Of a stretch of 52,925 bases of DNA, positions 35,307 to 43,313 are shown piece after piece; the first letter of the stretch is position 1; every line of letters begins with the position of its first letter. The notes under the pieces are model-generated. The model saw nothing but the letters and a program-made list of their open reading frames with translations. It did not search any database and was not told the origin of the DNA. This DNA comes from an uncultured Clostridia bacterium. GTDB taxonomy: Bacteria > Bacillota > Clostridia > Oscillospirales > Oscillospiraceae. The DNA lies in assembly GCA_946629065.1 (NCBI GenBank), contig CAMOXK010000006.1, positions 1 to 52,925 of the forward strand, written 5' to 3'. A program made the position numbers and the translations under genes.

Positions 35307-35320
35307 CTCTCCGCGCATCA

Positions 35321-35412
35321 AAACACCCCGAGGACGTTTGCCCTCGGGGTGCCGTGCTTTGGATTCAGTTGTGCCGGATTAGGTGGGACAGGGAACCGTC
35401 CCCTGTCCCACA
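35321..35412. repeat. Terminator-plus-palindrome repeat, copy 2
   Basis: Near-identical to copy 1 at 35090. Its GGGACAGGGaaccgtCCCCTGTCCC arm is a stronger palindrome than in copy 1. Confidence 0.75.
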
Positions 35413-35493
35413 CTTGACTCTCCCTCATTCAAACGACCAAACGGGGCTTGCGAGCCCCTTTTGGAATTCCCCGGGGATGCCGTTTTCCTCCCT

Positions 35494-35560
35494 CTTGCAG
35501 TGTCGTGCCAAGGAATCATTGTGCCTTGTCAGGCGGAACAGGGAACTGTCCATGTCTCAC
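35494..35560. repeat. Terminator-plus-palindrome repeat, decayed copy 3
   Basis: GTCGTGCCAAGGAATCATTGTGCC...CAGGCGGAACAGGGAACTGTCC... aligns with the second half of copies 1 and 2 with several changes. It runs up to the stop codon of the next gene. Confidence 0.55.
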
Positions 35561-36375
35561 GTTGATAGCAGCTCTTTTGGTAATTGCGTCTTTAGTTCGT
35601 CCGGCAGCATCATGATGATCTGGCCTTCTGCCTTCCAGAACAGGCCTGCCCTCCTGTAGCCACCCAAAAGATCAAAACGATTGCCGTCCTCTGTCACCAG
35701 ATAGCAGTGTGTAAGCTTTTCTCCGCTGTTTGCTGTATCTGTATAGATGGGTTCGATTTCCAGAACCTGGTCATAGCGGAGCACTGTTTCCTGCGGCGAA
35801 AGGAATGGTCTGTACATAATCTTCTCAGAATCCGCGATTCCGTGATTCGCCAGCATCATGAGCCGGAACGGAAAAACGATCAGTGAGGCAGCAAGCAGGA
35901 TTGCGGAACACTTCTGCCGTGCCCTTGTACGACTGTCCTTGGGAAAAACAGTGCAAAGTGAAAAGCAAATGTCTACAGGCCGTCGCCTGAGAACGGGAAG
36001 ATACCAGGAAACCAATGCGTCATATGCAATAAGAAAAAGCAGGGAAATGTACGCACCATCGTCTAAACCGTAGAATAACACTACGTTTTTTTGCCCTTTG
36101 GAGAGCAGTGCAGTGCCAAGAAATTCCGTGATGGTATTCAGGATAAACAGGAGTGCCATGTAGAAGACGAGCGTGCGGCCTCGACAACTTGCACCGGAAT
36201 AAGTTCCGCGAGAAAAGCTATCCGGCGTGAGGCGATACCATTCGGAGCGCCGATATGCTTCATACCCGGGAATCCTGTCGTAAATTCGATGATTCGCTCG
36301 GATTCTTCGCAACTCCATCACATGCCAGAATATCCAGGCAAGATAGAAACACGATACGAGTATGTAAAAAATCAT
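35557..36375 (-). CDS. Unrecognised membrane protein, AT-richer than neighbours
   Basis: The product (272 residues) has an N-terminal helix (IFYILVSCFYLAWIFWHVM) and three more hydrophobic segments at about residues 68-90, 105-128 and 158-180. A soluble C-terminal tail of about 90 residues follows (LRYDQVLEIEPIYTD..., GNRFDLLGG). The tail looks like a small PH-like sensor domain, which is a guess. Codon use is clearly less GC-rich than in flanking genes, suggesting recent arrival. GGAGAG precedes the ATG. It lies 50 bp downstream of the two-component genes on the same strand and could be their output or sensor partner. Family unknown. Confidence 0.65.
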   Translation of the reverse strand: MIFYILVSCFYLAWIFWHVMELRRIRANHRIYDRIPGYEAYRRSEWYRLTPDSFSRGTYSGASCRGRTLVFYMALLFILNTITEFLGTALLSKGQKNVVLFYGLDDGAYISLLFLIAYDALVSWYLPVLRRRPVDICFSLCTVFPKDSRTRARQKCSAILLAASLIVFPFRLMMLANHGIADSEKIMYRPFLSPQETVLRYDQVLEIEPIYTDTANSGEKLTHCYLVTEDGNRFDLLGGYRRAGLFWKAEGQIIMMLPDELKTQLPKELLST

Positions 36376-36425
36376 AGGTAGTTCTCTCCGATGCTATTGC
36401 AGTCAGGCCTGTCCCGATTCCGCGC

Positions 36426-37730
36426 TCAGCCCGGCTTTTTCAGGAAGAAGTTTGCGTGGAAGAGGCCTTCCTCCGCGAAGATCACAAGCTCCCCGCCGTA
36501 GCGGGCGACTGAGGCGCGGACGCTCTTGGTGCCGAAGCCGTGGTTTTCCGCGTCGGGCTTTGTGGTTTTGGGCAGGCCGTTTTCCAGAATGGGCGCGCTG
36601 TCGCAGGTGTTGAGGACGTGGAAAAACAAGCAGTCGCCGGTATCGGTCATCTTGATGGAGACGATGCGGCGCTTGCTCTCCGGGATCGCCGCCACGGCGG
36701 TGAAGGCGTTGTCCAGCAGGTTTCCGAAGATCGCGTAGAGATCGATGGGCTGCACGAAGGAGAGGGCTTTGCCGTCCAGCAGATAGGTAAAGCGGACCTT
36801 TTCCTGCTCGCTTCGCAGCACCGCGTCGGAGAGAACGGTGTCCAGCGCTTCGTTCCCCGTCTCCACAAGCCGGTCGTAACGTTCCAGCTCCGAGCGGATC
36901 TGGGCCGTCATACCCGGGTCGGGACTTCGGCCGCTGCCCTCCCAGCGATCCAGCAGCTTTTTCAGATCGTGGGCGCGGATGTTCACCCGCTCGATGATCT
37001 CCCGCTTGAATTCGTACTGCTCCTTCTGCTTTTGCGCGGCCTCCCGCACCCGGTCCGCCTCCCGCACGACAAGGCGGGTGTGCTGGATGCTGAGGAGGAG
37101 CAGATACATGATGACGCAGGTCAGCAGCATGTGGATGCGGTAGGCGAGCAGGACTGCCGGGTCATCCGTCAGCTGCATGATCGCCAGGTTCAGCACCGAG
37201 AGAGGCAGCGGCAGCAGAAGCCCGGCCGCCAGCACCTCCGTAAAGCCCCGCAGGGGAATGAGCCTGCGGTAGCAGCGCTTCAGGGTCACAAACATCAGCA
37301 GATAGGCCGCCGCGTAAAGCGCGAATACCCCGAGGGTCACGGCGGGAGACTCCGCCGGGAACGGCCTGCCCGCGAGCCGGGCTGTGAGAAAGACGATCTC
37401 CGTCAGAGTGTAGAGCGTGTGCTGCCAGACCTGGCCGATGACGCAGATATAGGCCACCTCGTAGATCGAGCCCTCAAAGCAGAGGAGAAGCCCGGCGCCG
37501 ATGGCAAGATACAGAAGATAATAATACAGCGTTTCCGGAACCGCCGCGTGGGGCGATCCCTCCGGGATCAGCAGGATCAGCAGCGACAGCAGAAAAAAGC
37601 CGCCGGCAGACCCGCAGACCCGCAGCGCCAGCCTGTCCCGTTTCAGGGGGAGCAGGCAGCAGGACAAAATGCCGAAGAGCAGCGCGTAGACCGGGCTGCA
37701 GCGGGAAACGGCGTGAAGCAGAGCGTTCAT
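36426..37730 (-). CDS. GHKL-type sensor histidine kinase (AgrC-like)
   Basis: The product (434 residues) has six to seven transmembrane helices in the first 220 residues, a coiled linker, the phosphorylated His254 in RAHDLKKLLDRW, and a GHKL ATPase domain (FGNLLDNAFTAV, then HGFGTKSVRASVARYGGEL). This is the AgrC/class 10 kinase type, usually a peptide or small-molecule sensor. It overlaps the response regulator gene by 4 bp. There is no AgrB or AgrD-like gene nearby, so the signal is not the usual cyclic peptide made next door. The position next to glycosidase genes suggests a glycan-related or quorum signal. Confidence 0.9.
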   Translation of the reverse strand: MNALLHAVSRCSPVYALLFGILSCCLLPLKRDRLALRVCGSAGGFFLLSLLILLIPEGSPHAAVPETLYYYLLYLAIGAGLLLCFEGSIYEVAYICVIGQVWQHTLYTLTEIVFLTARLAGRPFPAESPAVTLGVFALYAAAYLLMFVTLKRCYRRLIPLRGFTEVLAAGLLLPLPLSVLNLAIMQLTDDPAVLLAYRIHMLLTCVIMYLLLLSIQHTRLVVREADRVREAAQKQKEQYEFKREIIERVNIRAHDLKKLLDRWEGSGRSPDPGMTAQIRSELERYDRLVETGNEALDTVLSDAVLRSEQEKVRFTYLLDGKALSFVQPIDLYAIFGNLLDNAFTAVAAIPESKRRIVSIKMTDTGDCLFFHVLNTCDSAPILENGLPKTTKPDAENHGFGTKSVRASVARYGGELVIFAEEGLFHANFFLKKPG

Positions 37731-38434
37731 GAGATCCCCCCGTGATACCGCAGCAGGGCGTCCACAAACTCCTTGCGGCGCCGCCGGCTGATGGGGACCC
37801 AGTCCGCCCCCAGCAGCAGGGTGTTGCCGTCAACGCCGGTGACATGGCGGGGGTTTATGAGGCAGAAGCGGGAGCACTGCAGAAAGCCCAGGGGCTCCAG
37901 CTGCTCGGCGGCAGCGCCGATGGTGTCGGTGGTGCGAAACTGCCCCTCCGTCGTGTGGTAGACCAGGTGATGCCCGAAAACCTCCACATAGCGGATGGCG
38001 TCCGAGGAGAGCCAGCGGTGGTCTCCGCCCTGGGAGATGCGGATGCGGAAGGGCCGGCGGGCGTCGATCTGGCGCAGGGCCCTGCCCAGCTTTACGGCAA
38101 ATTCCTCATAGGCCACGGGCTTGAGCAGATAGTCCAGCGCGTCCACGGAGTAGCCCTCCAACGCGTATTGGGCGATGCGGGAAATGAAAAGGATCACCAG
38201 GTCGCTGCCCCGTTCCCGGAGCGTGCGGGCAATGTCGATGCCGTTTGACCAGCGCATCTCCACATCGAGAAAGAGCAGATCAAAGCAGTCCGGCTTCTGC
38301 AGCAGCAGATCCTCCCCGTCCGGAAAGGACGAAACGGAATACTCCCTGGGCTCCGCGGCAAAGTATTGTTCCAGATACGTTTGGATCCGGGAAAGATCCT
38401 CCTCGTCGTCATCCACGACTGCGATCCGCAGCAT
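37727..38434 (-). CDS. LytTR-family response regulator
   Basis: The product (235 residues) has a receiver domain (residues 1-120, acidic pocket DDDEED, phospho-acceptor Asp57 in LLFLDVEM) and a C-terminal LytTR DNA-binding domain (about 135-235, IRYVEVFGHHLVYHT ... FLQCSRFCLINPRHV). LytTR proteins bind paired 9-bp direct repeats about two helical turns apart. Exactly such a pair lies in the divergent gap at 38523-38554 and another at 46437-46468. The ATG at 38434 follows AGAGGTGG and gives the standard receiver N terminus. It is the first gene of the unit and is divergent from the GH3 gene. Confidence 0.92.
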   Translation of the reverse strand: MLRIAVVDDDEEDLSRIQTYLEQYFAAEPREYSVSSFPDGEDLLLQKPDCFDLLFLDVEMRWSNGIDIARTLRERGSDLVILFISRIAQYALEGYSVDALDYLLKPVAYEEFAVKLGRALRQIDARRPFRIRISQGGDHRWLSSDAIRYVEVFGHHLVYHTTEGQFRTTDTIGAAAEQLEPLGFLQCSRFCLINPRHVTGVDGNTLLLGADWVPISRRRRKEFVDALLRYHGGIS

Positions 38435-38522
38435 ACGAAAACCACCTCTTTTCAAGCATTTACTATATCACAGAGCAGGGGGGCTTTTCAAGTTCAACAA
38501 AGATCGCCTGCGGATTTATTCG

Positions 38523-38554
38523 CCATTTGTGCGTTTTGAATGACCGTTTGCGCG
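38523..38554 (+). promoter_or_regulatory. Candidate LytTR-binding direct repeats upstream of the GH3 gene
   Basis: CCATTTGTGCG (38523-38533) and CCGTTTGCGCG (38544-38554) are direct repeats with 21-bp offset, the usual geometry of LytTR/VirR/AgrA sites. The second repeat ends 6 bp before the -35 of the GH3 promoter, a typical activator position. An almost identical pair lies at 46437-46468. Confidence 0.65.
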
Positions 38555-38560
38555 CCGATC

Positions 38561-38588
38561 TTCCAGACAGGAAAAAAGATGGTATTAT
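38561..38588 (+). promoter_or_regulatory. GH3 promoter
   Basis: TTCCAG (38561-38566) is a poor -35 and TATTAT (38583-38588) a good -10, 16 bp apart. A weak -35 next to activator repeats is what an activator-dependent promoter looks like. Confidence 0.55.
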
Positions 38589-38641
38589 GGTCGTAACCGT
38601 AATACGGACGGTAGATTCCAGAATTGAAAGGAAGGATTTGA

Positions 38642-41600
38642 ATGGCAAAGAGAGGACTCTGGCGCGGCCTTGCAACACTGATGGCATCGCTGCTGGTGTT
38701 CACCATGGCCGCGCAGGCAACCTCCAACGCTTGGGCCAACAAGGTCAACAGTATGCTCGGCACAAGCAACTATGAGGTTGTTGTCACAGACGACGCGGAG
38801 GACAATAACGGGACCTATTTTGCTTCCGATTATGCCTCCCTCAAGGACATGGTCGCCGCGCAGAAGGAATTTGCGGCTTCCGTGGCGGCGGAGGGCGTCG
38901 TCCTGCTGAAGAACGAGCAGAACGCGCTGCCGCTGAACAAGGGCAGCGAGAGCGTGACCCTCTGGGGCATGCACACCGATAACCCGGTCCTGGGCGGCAT
39001 GATGGGCTCCACCGCCTTCGTCAACTTCGAGGCCGGCCAGGTGCTCTACGGCATCAAGGAGGCCATGGCCGAGAAGGGCTTCACCCTGAACCAGAACTTC
39101 ATCGACCTGTACGCCAGCGCCGACATGGACCCCTACCGCATGGTCGCCATGTTCTTCGGCATGCCCATCCCGGGCCACATTCTGACCCCGGTGTTCACCA
39201 CCATGGCGGAGAACTTCTCCACCTACAAGGTGGGCGAGGCCCCTGCCAGCGTCTACACCGATGAGCTGCTGGCCTCCGCTGACGACACCGCCGCTCTGGT
39301 GCTCATCACCCGCGACAACTCCGAGGCTGCGGACTACTATCCCACCATGGTCCACGCCGACGATACCGACAGCTTTGAGCGTCCCCTGGCCCTGTCCCAG
39401 AACGAGCGGGACATGATCGCTCTGGCCAAGGAGCACTCCACCAAGGTCGTTGTCCTCATCAACAGCTCCTCCGCCATGGAGATCGAAGAGCTGAAGAACG
39501 ACCCTGAGGTCGACGCGGTCCTGTGGGTCGGCGACCCGGGCGTCAACGGCTACCTGGGCATTTCCGACGTGCTCTCCGGCGAGATCGCTCCCTCCGGACG
39601 GCTCATCGACACCTACTCCAGCAGCAGCGTTTCTTCCCCCGCCATGGTGAACTTCGGCGTGTATCTCTACACCGCCAACTCCTTCGCCGACAGCAGCATC
39701 TCCTATGACGACTGCGGCGACGCCTATCTGGTGGAGTCCGAGGGTATCTACCAGGGCTACAAGTACTACGAGACCCGCTATGAGGACGCCATCCTGGGCC
39801 AGGGCAACGCCGAGGCTACGGAAGGCTCCAGCACCGGCAGCGCCTGGAACTACGCCGATGAGATGTCCTATCCCTTCGGCTACGGCCTGAGCTACACCAC
39901 CTTCGAGCAGAAGCTGGAGTCCGTGGAAGCCACCGTCGGCGGCGAGGGCACGGCTGTCGTCACCGTCACCAACACCGGCACCGTCAAGGGCAAGGACGTT
40001 GTGGAGCTCTATGTGCAGGCTCCCTACACCGCAGGCGGCCTGGAGAAGGCCTCCCTGCAGCTCATCGGCTTCGGCAAGACCGGCGTTCTGGAGCCCGGCG
40101 CTTCCGAGTCCGTCACCATCACCTTCGACCCCCGCTACATGGCCAGCTATGACGAGACCGTCGTCAAGGCCGACGGCACCGAGGGCGCCTGGGTCCTGGA
40201 CGAGGGCACTTACTACTTCGCCATCGGCAGCAGCGCCCACAACGCCATCAACAACATCCTGGCCCACAAGCTGGGCAGCACCGACGCTCTTGTGACCGTC
40301 AACGACAACGAAGTCATCGACCCCGAAAATGTAAAAGAATGGAAATTGTCCGGCCGTGACGTGGAGACCTATTCCGAGAATGTCCAGAATGCTCTCCAGA
40401 ACATGGACCTGAATAAGATCATTTCTGGTTCCGTTGAGTACATTACCCGTGCCGACTGGACCCGTGGCTGGAAGCCTGTCATGGACGTCACCCCCACCGA
40501 CGACATGAAGATCGACCTTACGAACAATCGCAACGAGCTCACCGAGAACGGCAGCGGCGTCACCTGGGGCAACCAGAGCGGCCTGAAGCTGGTGAACCTG
40601 ATCGAGACCGATGAGGAAGGCCGCTATGTGGGCGTTGTGGATTACGACGATCCTCTGTGGCAGCAGCTGGTGGAGACCGTCACCCTGGACGAGGCCATCA
40701 ACTACATCGAAAACGCCGGCAACGGCATCAGCGCCATCGATTCCGTCGGCGTACAGGCCCACGGCATCCAGGACGGCCCCACGGGCTTTGCCAATGACCA
40801 GGTCGCGGCCTACTTCATCAAGTGGGTCGGCGGCAACACCAAGGAAGCCACCTACGTTGCCGAGAACGACGAGTGCGCCGCCTACACCATGAACGTGTTC
40901 CCCACCGAGCCCGTCGTGGCTTCTTCCTTCAACCAGGCGCTGGTGTTTGAAGAGGGCAAGATGTACGGCGAGGAGAGCCTCTGGTCCAACATCCCCGGCA
41001 CCCTGGCTCCCGGCATGAACCTGCATCGCGTTCCCTACTGCGCCCGGAACCATGAGTACTATTCCGAGGATCCCATGGTCACCAACCTCATGGGCACCGC
41101 CTTCTGTGCCGGCGGCAGCGCCAAGGGCCTGATGACCGAGCCCAAGCACCTGGCCTTCAACCACCAGGAGACCAACCGCTCCGGCGCCTCCACCTTCATG
41201 ACCGAGCAGGCCGCCCGCGAGAACGATCTGCGCGCCTTCATGGGCCCCCTGTCCTCCAACGAGGCCATGGGCGTCATGACCGCCTATAACCGTGTCGGCA
41301 CCGTCTACGCCAGCGCCCACAGCGGCCTGCTGGAGCAGATCGTCCGCAACGAGTGGGGCTTCAAGGGCTGGATCGTCACCGATATGGCCGCCGCCCCGGA
41401 TTACATGAACTGGCTGGGCTCCGTGAAGAACGGCACCTCCGGCATGCTGACCACCAACGCCACCACCTCCGCCAGCAAGTTCGGCTCCATGGAGTCCAAC
41501 AAGGCGAAGATCCTGAAGGATACCGAGTTCCAGGAGAAGATGCAGCTTGCCGTGAAGTCCTATCTGTACTCCATCGCCCGCAGCAATGCCATGAACGGCA

Positions 41601-41743
41601 TCACGGAGAACACCAAGACCAACTATGTGCTGACCTGGTGGCAGAAGGCCATCATCGGCGCTGAGGCCGCCACCGCAGCCCTGACTGTGGTGTTCCTGGC
41701 TGTTGATGTTTTCAAGAAGCGGAAGAACCAGACAGGGAGGTAA
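38642..41743 (+). CDS. Membrane-anchored, domain-permuted GH3 glycosidase
   Basis: The product (1033 residues) is a glycoside hydrolase family 3 enzyme with its domains in the reverse of the usual order. The GH3 C-terminal sandwich domain comes first (about residues 65-420, EGVVLLKNEQNALPL and GEIAPSGRLIDTYS), then a fibronectin-III-like domain (about 435-545). The TIM-barrel N domain comes last (about 650-960), with Lys835-His836 (EPKHLAFNHQETNR) and the nucleophile Asp914 in GWIVTDMAA. Hydrophobic anchors lie at both ends (about 8-28 and 1003-1022), so it should be tethered outside the membrane. Such reversed GH3 enzymes are known in rumen and gut Firmicutes. Substrate is a beta-linked oligosaccharide, precise linkage unknown. 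Codon use is strongly biased, suggesting high expression. AAGGAAGG precedes the ATG. Confidence 0.9.
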   Translation: MAKRGLWRGLATLMASLLVFTMAAQATSNAWANKVNSMLGTSNYEVVVTDDAEDNNGTYFASDYASLKDMVAAQKEFAASVAAEGVVLLKNEQNALPLNKGSESVTLWGMHTDNPVLGGMMGSTAFVNFEAGQVLYGIKEAMAEKGFTLNQNFIDLYASADMDPYRMVAMFFGMPIPGHILTPVFTTMAENFSTYKVGEAPASVYTDELLASADDTAALVLITRDNSEAADYYPTMVHADDTDSFERPLALSQNERDMIALAKEHSTKVVVLINSSSAMEIEELKNDPEVDAVLWVGDPGVNGYLGISDVLSGEIAPSGRLIDTYSSSSVSSPAMVNFGVYLYTANSFADSSISYDDCGDAYLVESEGIYQGYKYYETRYEDAILGQGNAEATEGSSTGSAWNYADEMSYPFGYGLSYTTFEQKLESVEATVGGEGTAVVTVTNTGTVKGKDVVELYVQAPYTAGGLEKASLQLIGFGKTGVLEPGASESVTITFDPRYMASYDETVVKADGTEGAWVLDEGTYYFAIGSSAHNAINNILAHKLGSTDALVTVNDNEVIDPENVKEWKLSGRDVETYSENVQNALQNMDLNKIISGSVEYITRADWTRGWKPVMDVTPTDDMKIDLTNNRNELTENGSGVTWGNQSGLKLVNLIETDEEGRYVGVVDYDDPLWQQLVETVTLDEAINYIENAGNGISAIDSVGVQAHGIQDGPTGFANDQVAAYFIKWVGGNTKEATYVAENDECAAYTMNVFPTEPVVASSFNQALVFEEGKMYGEESLWSNIPGTLAPGMNLHRVPYCARNHEYYSEDPMVTNLMGTAFCAGGSAKGLMTEPKHLAFNHQETNRSGASTFMTEQAARENDLRAFMGPLSSNEAMGVMTAYNRVGTVYASAHSGLLEQIVRNEWGFKGWIVTDMAAAPDYMNWLGSVKNGTSGMLTTNATTSASKFGSMESNKAKILKDTEFQEKMQLAVKSYLYSIARSNAMNGITENTKTNYVLTWWQKAIIGAEAATAALTVVFLAVDVFKKRKNQTGR

Positions 41744-41748
41744 GCAAA

Positions 41749-42141
41749 ATGAAAAAATCTCCGGCATACTATCTGACACTCGTCGCAACCGTGCTTGCGG
41801 TGCTGGCGCTCATCTTCTACCAGAGCAACAGCATCAAGAGAGGCTATGTGACCGTGCTCGCCATCTGCGCCATCGTGTTCGGCCTGCTGTATCTTGCCCT
41901 CTATGGCAAGCTGGGCGACAAGCACTGGTTTGGCTATGTGCTCACCCTGGCGGCTGTTGCGTCCATCGGCGCGGTGGGCTACAGCCTGGTCAATGAGGTG
42001 GAGGCCATCGGCTATCTGATGTCCGGCCTTCGCCAGTGGTCCGACATTCAGATGTGGGCCTACTTTGCCATCTGCGGCATCCTGGCCTGGCTGCTGCTGC
42101 TTGTGGCTTCCTTCATGAAGTCCGGCGAGCGCAAGGCGTAA
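41749..42141 (+). CDS. Small four-helix membrane protein following GH3
   Basis: The product (130 residues) has four predicted transmembrane helices (about residues 8-24, 36-53, 65-82, 101-120) and short loops, with no recognised domain. It begins 5 bp after the GH3 stop codon and is followed by a terminator, so the two are co-transcribed. The obvious guess is an anchor, chaperone or stability partner of the membrane-tethered GH3 enzyme, but no sequence motif proves this. Confidence 0.78.
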   Translation: MKKSPAYYLTLVATVLAVLALIFYQSNSIKRGYVTVLAICAIVFGLLYLALYGKLGDKHWFGYVLTLAAVASIGAVGYSLVNEVEAIGYLMSGLRQWSDIQMWAYFAICGILAWLLLLVASFMKSGERKA

Positions 42142-42148
42142 TCAACAA

Positions 42149-42178
42149 AGGGACTGTGAAAATCATTTCACAGTCCCT
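42149..42178 (+). terminator. Terminator of the GH3 operon
   Basis: AGGGACTGTGAAA pairs with TTTCACAGTCCCT across a 4-nt loop, followed by GTTTCT. The tail is only partly T-rich, so some readthrough into the esterase gene is possible. Confidence 0.7.
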
Positions 42179-42196
42179 GTTTCTATGGGAGCAAAC

Positions 42197-43240
42197 ATGA
42201 AAAGAAAGAAGAGCATCCTTTTGGTGCTGGTTGGCCTTCTTGTGATCCTGCTGATGCTTTGCGGGATCTATCACCGGTCCATCGCGCTGAGCCTGGACAA
42301 TCTGACTGTGGAACACTACGCGGATCCGGCTGTCGATCCCTGGGACGGCGGGAAAGCGTATCTCAATATCCCCTACGCCGACCTCTCGGAGAGCGAGTAT
42401 CTGAATCTCTATCTGCCCGACGGCGTTGAAAACCCGCCTCTCTATGTGCTCATTCACGGCGGCGGCTTCATTGCCGGCACGGCGGAAACAAGGCAGACCC
42501 AGCTGATGTACCGCTATTTTCGGGATCACGGCTATGCGGTGGCCACGGTGAACTATCGTCTTGCCCAGGAAGCGCCGTTCCCCGCCGCCATTGAGGACTG
42601 CAAAGCCGCGATCCGCTTCCTTCGGGCAAATGCGGAGGAATATGGCTACAACGCGGAGCGCATCGCCCTGTTCGGCGAATCCGCCGGCGGCTATCTTGCC
42701 ACCATGTGCGCCTTCACAAACGACGGAGTTTTTCATGATCTGCCCTTCATCGGGCAGACCGACGAAAACGATCCCAGCGCCAGGGTGGATGTGCTGGTGG
42801 ATTACTATCCCTTCGTCTCCCTGACGGGCCTGGACGCGGATCTGAAGGAGATCGGCTGCGCGAAGCTGTTTTTCAAGCTGGCCAATTCCTGGGCAAACGG
42901 CAAGCTGGACGGCTATGAGGATTTTGCCTCCTGCTGGCTGCGGAAAAACATCTCCGAGATGACGGCGGAGGAGCGGCAGATCGCGGACCCCTTCTGGTAT
43001 CTGGAAAAGAACGGGGCGGAGCTTCAGGACCTTGCGGTCTGGCTGATCCACGGTGACGCCGACATCACGGTGCCGATCCCCTCTTCGAACCGGCTCTATG
43101 CGAGCATGGAGAAGATCCTGGATCCCCAGCGGCTCGTTTACCGGGTGGTCCCGCACATGGGACACGCCAGCGATCCGCTGTACGCGGATACCGTCCTTCG
43201 GGAGATCGAAGCCTGGATGGCGGCGCAGCGCGATCGGTAA
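42197..43240 (+). CDS. Membrane-anchored alpha/beta hydrolase (carbohydrate-esterase-like)
   Basis: The product (347 residues) has one N-terminal membrane anchor (about residues 6-26). It is an alpha/beta hydrolase of the HSL/BD-FAE type: oxyanion loop LIHGGGFIAGT, nucleophile Ser162 in LFGESAGGYLATM, acid in LIHGDADITVP and histidine in VVPHMGHASDP. Such enzymes next to glycosidases usually remove acetyl or feruloyl groups from plant polysaccharides. The ATG at 42197 has GGGAG 5 nt upstream. It follows the GH3-operon terminator by 18 bp, so it may be fed by readthrough; no separate promoter was read. It ends in a bidirectional terminator. Confidence 0.85.
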   Translation: MKRKKSILLVLVGLLVILLMLCGIYHRSIALSLDNLTVEHYADPAVDPWDGGKAYLNIPYADLSESEYLNLYLPDGVENPPLYVLIHGGGFIAGTAETRQTQLMYRYFRDHGYAVATVNYRLAQEAPFPAAIEDCKAAIRFLRANAEEYGYNAERIALFGESAGGYLATMCAFTNDGVFHDLPFIGQTDENDPSARVDVLVDYYPFVSLTGLDADLKEIGCAKLFFKLANSWANGKLDGYEDFASCWLRKNISEMTAEERQIADPFWYLEKNGAELQDLAVWLIHGDADITVPIPSSNRLYASMEKILDPQRLVYRVVPHMGHASDPLYADTVLREIEAWMAAQRDR

Positions 43241-43264
43241 CGGAGTCTGCCCCCGTGCGGGCAA

Positions 43265-43297
43265 AAAACAGCAGTGGGAGTTTCCCACTGCTGTTTT
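43265..43297. terminator. Bidirectional terminator between esterase and GH43 genes
   Basis: AAAACAGCAGTGGGA pairs perfectly with its complement around a 3-nt loop, with A-run and T-run flanks for both convergent units. Confidence 0.88.
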
Positions 43298-43313
43298 GCG
43301 TTTTGAATCCCGA

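Noticed and set aside
38585-41788. 1067-codon open frame on the minus strand
   Set aside because: It is a shadow of GH3; Gly/Val/His-rich low-complexity translation without a ribosome site.
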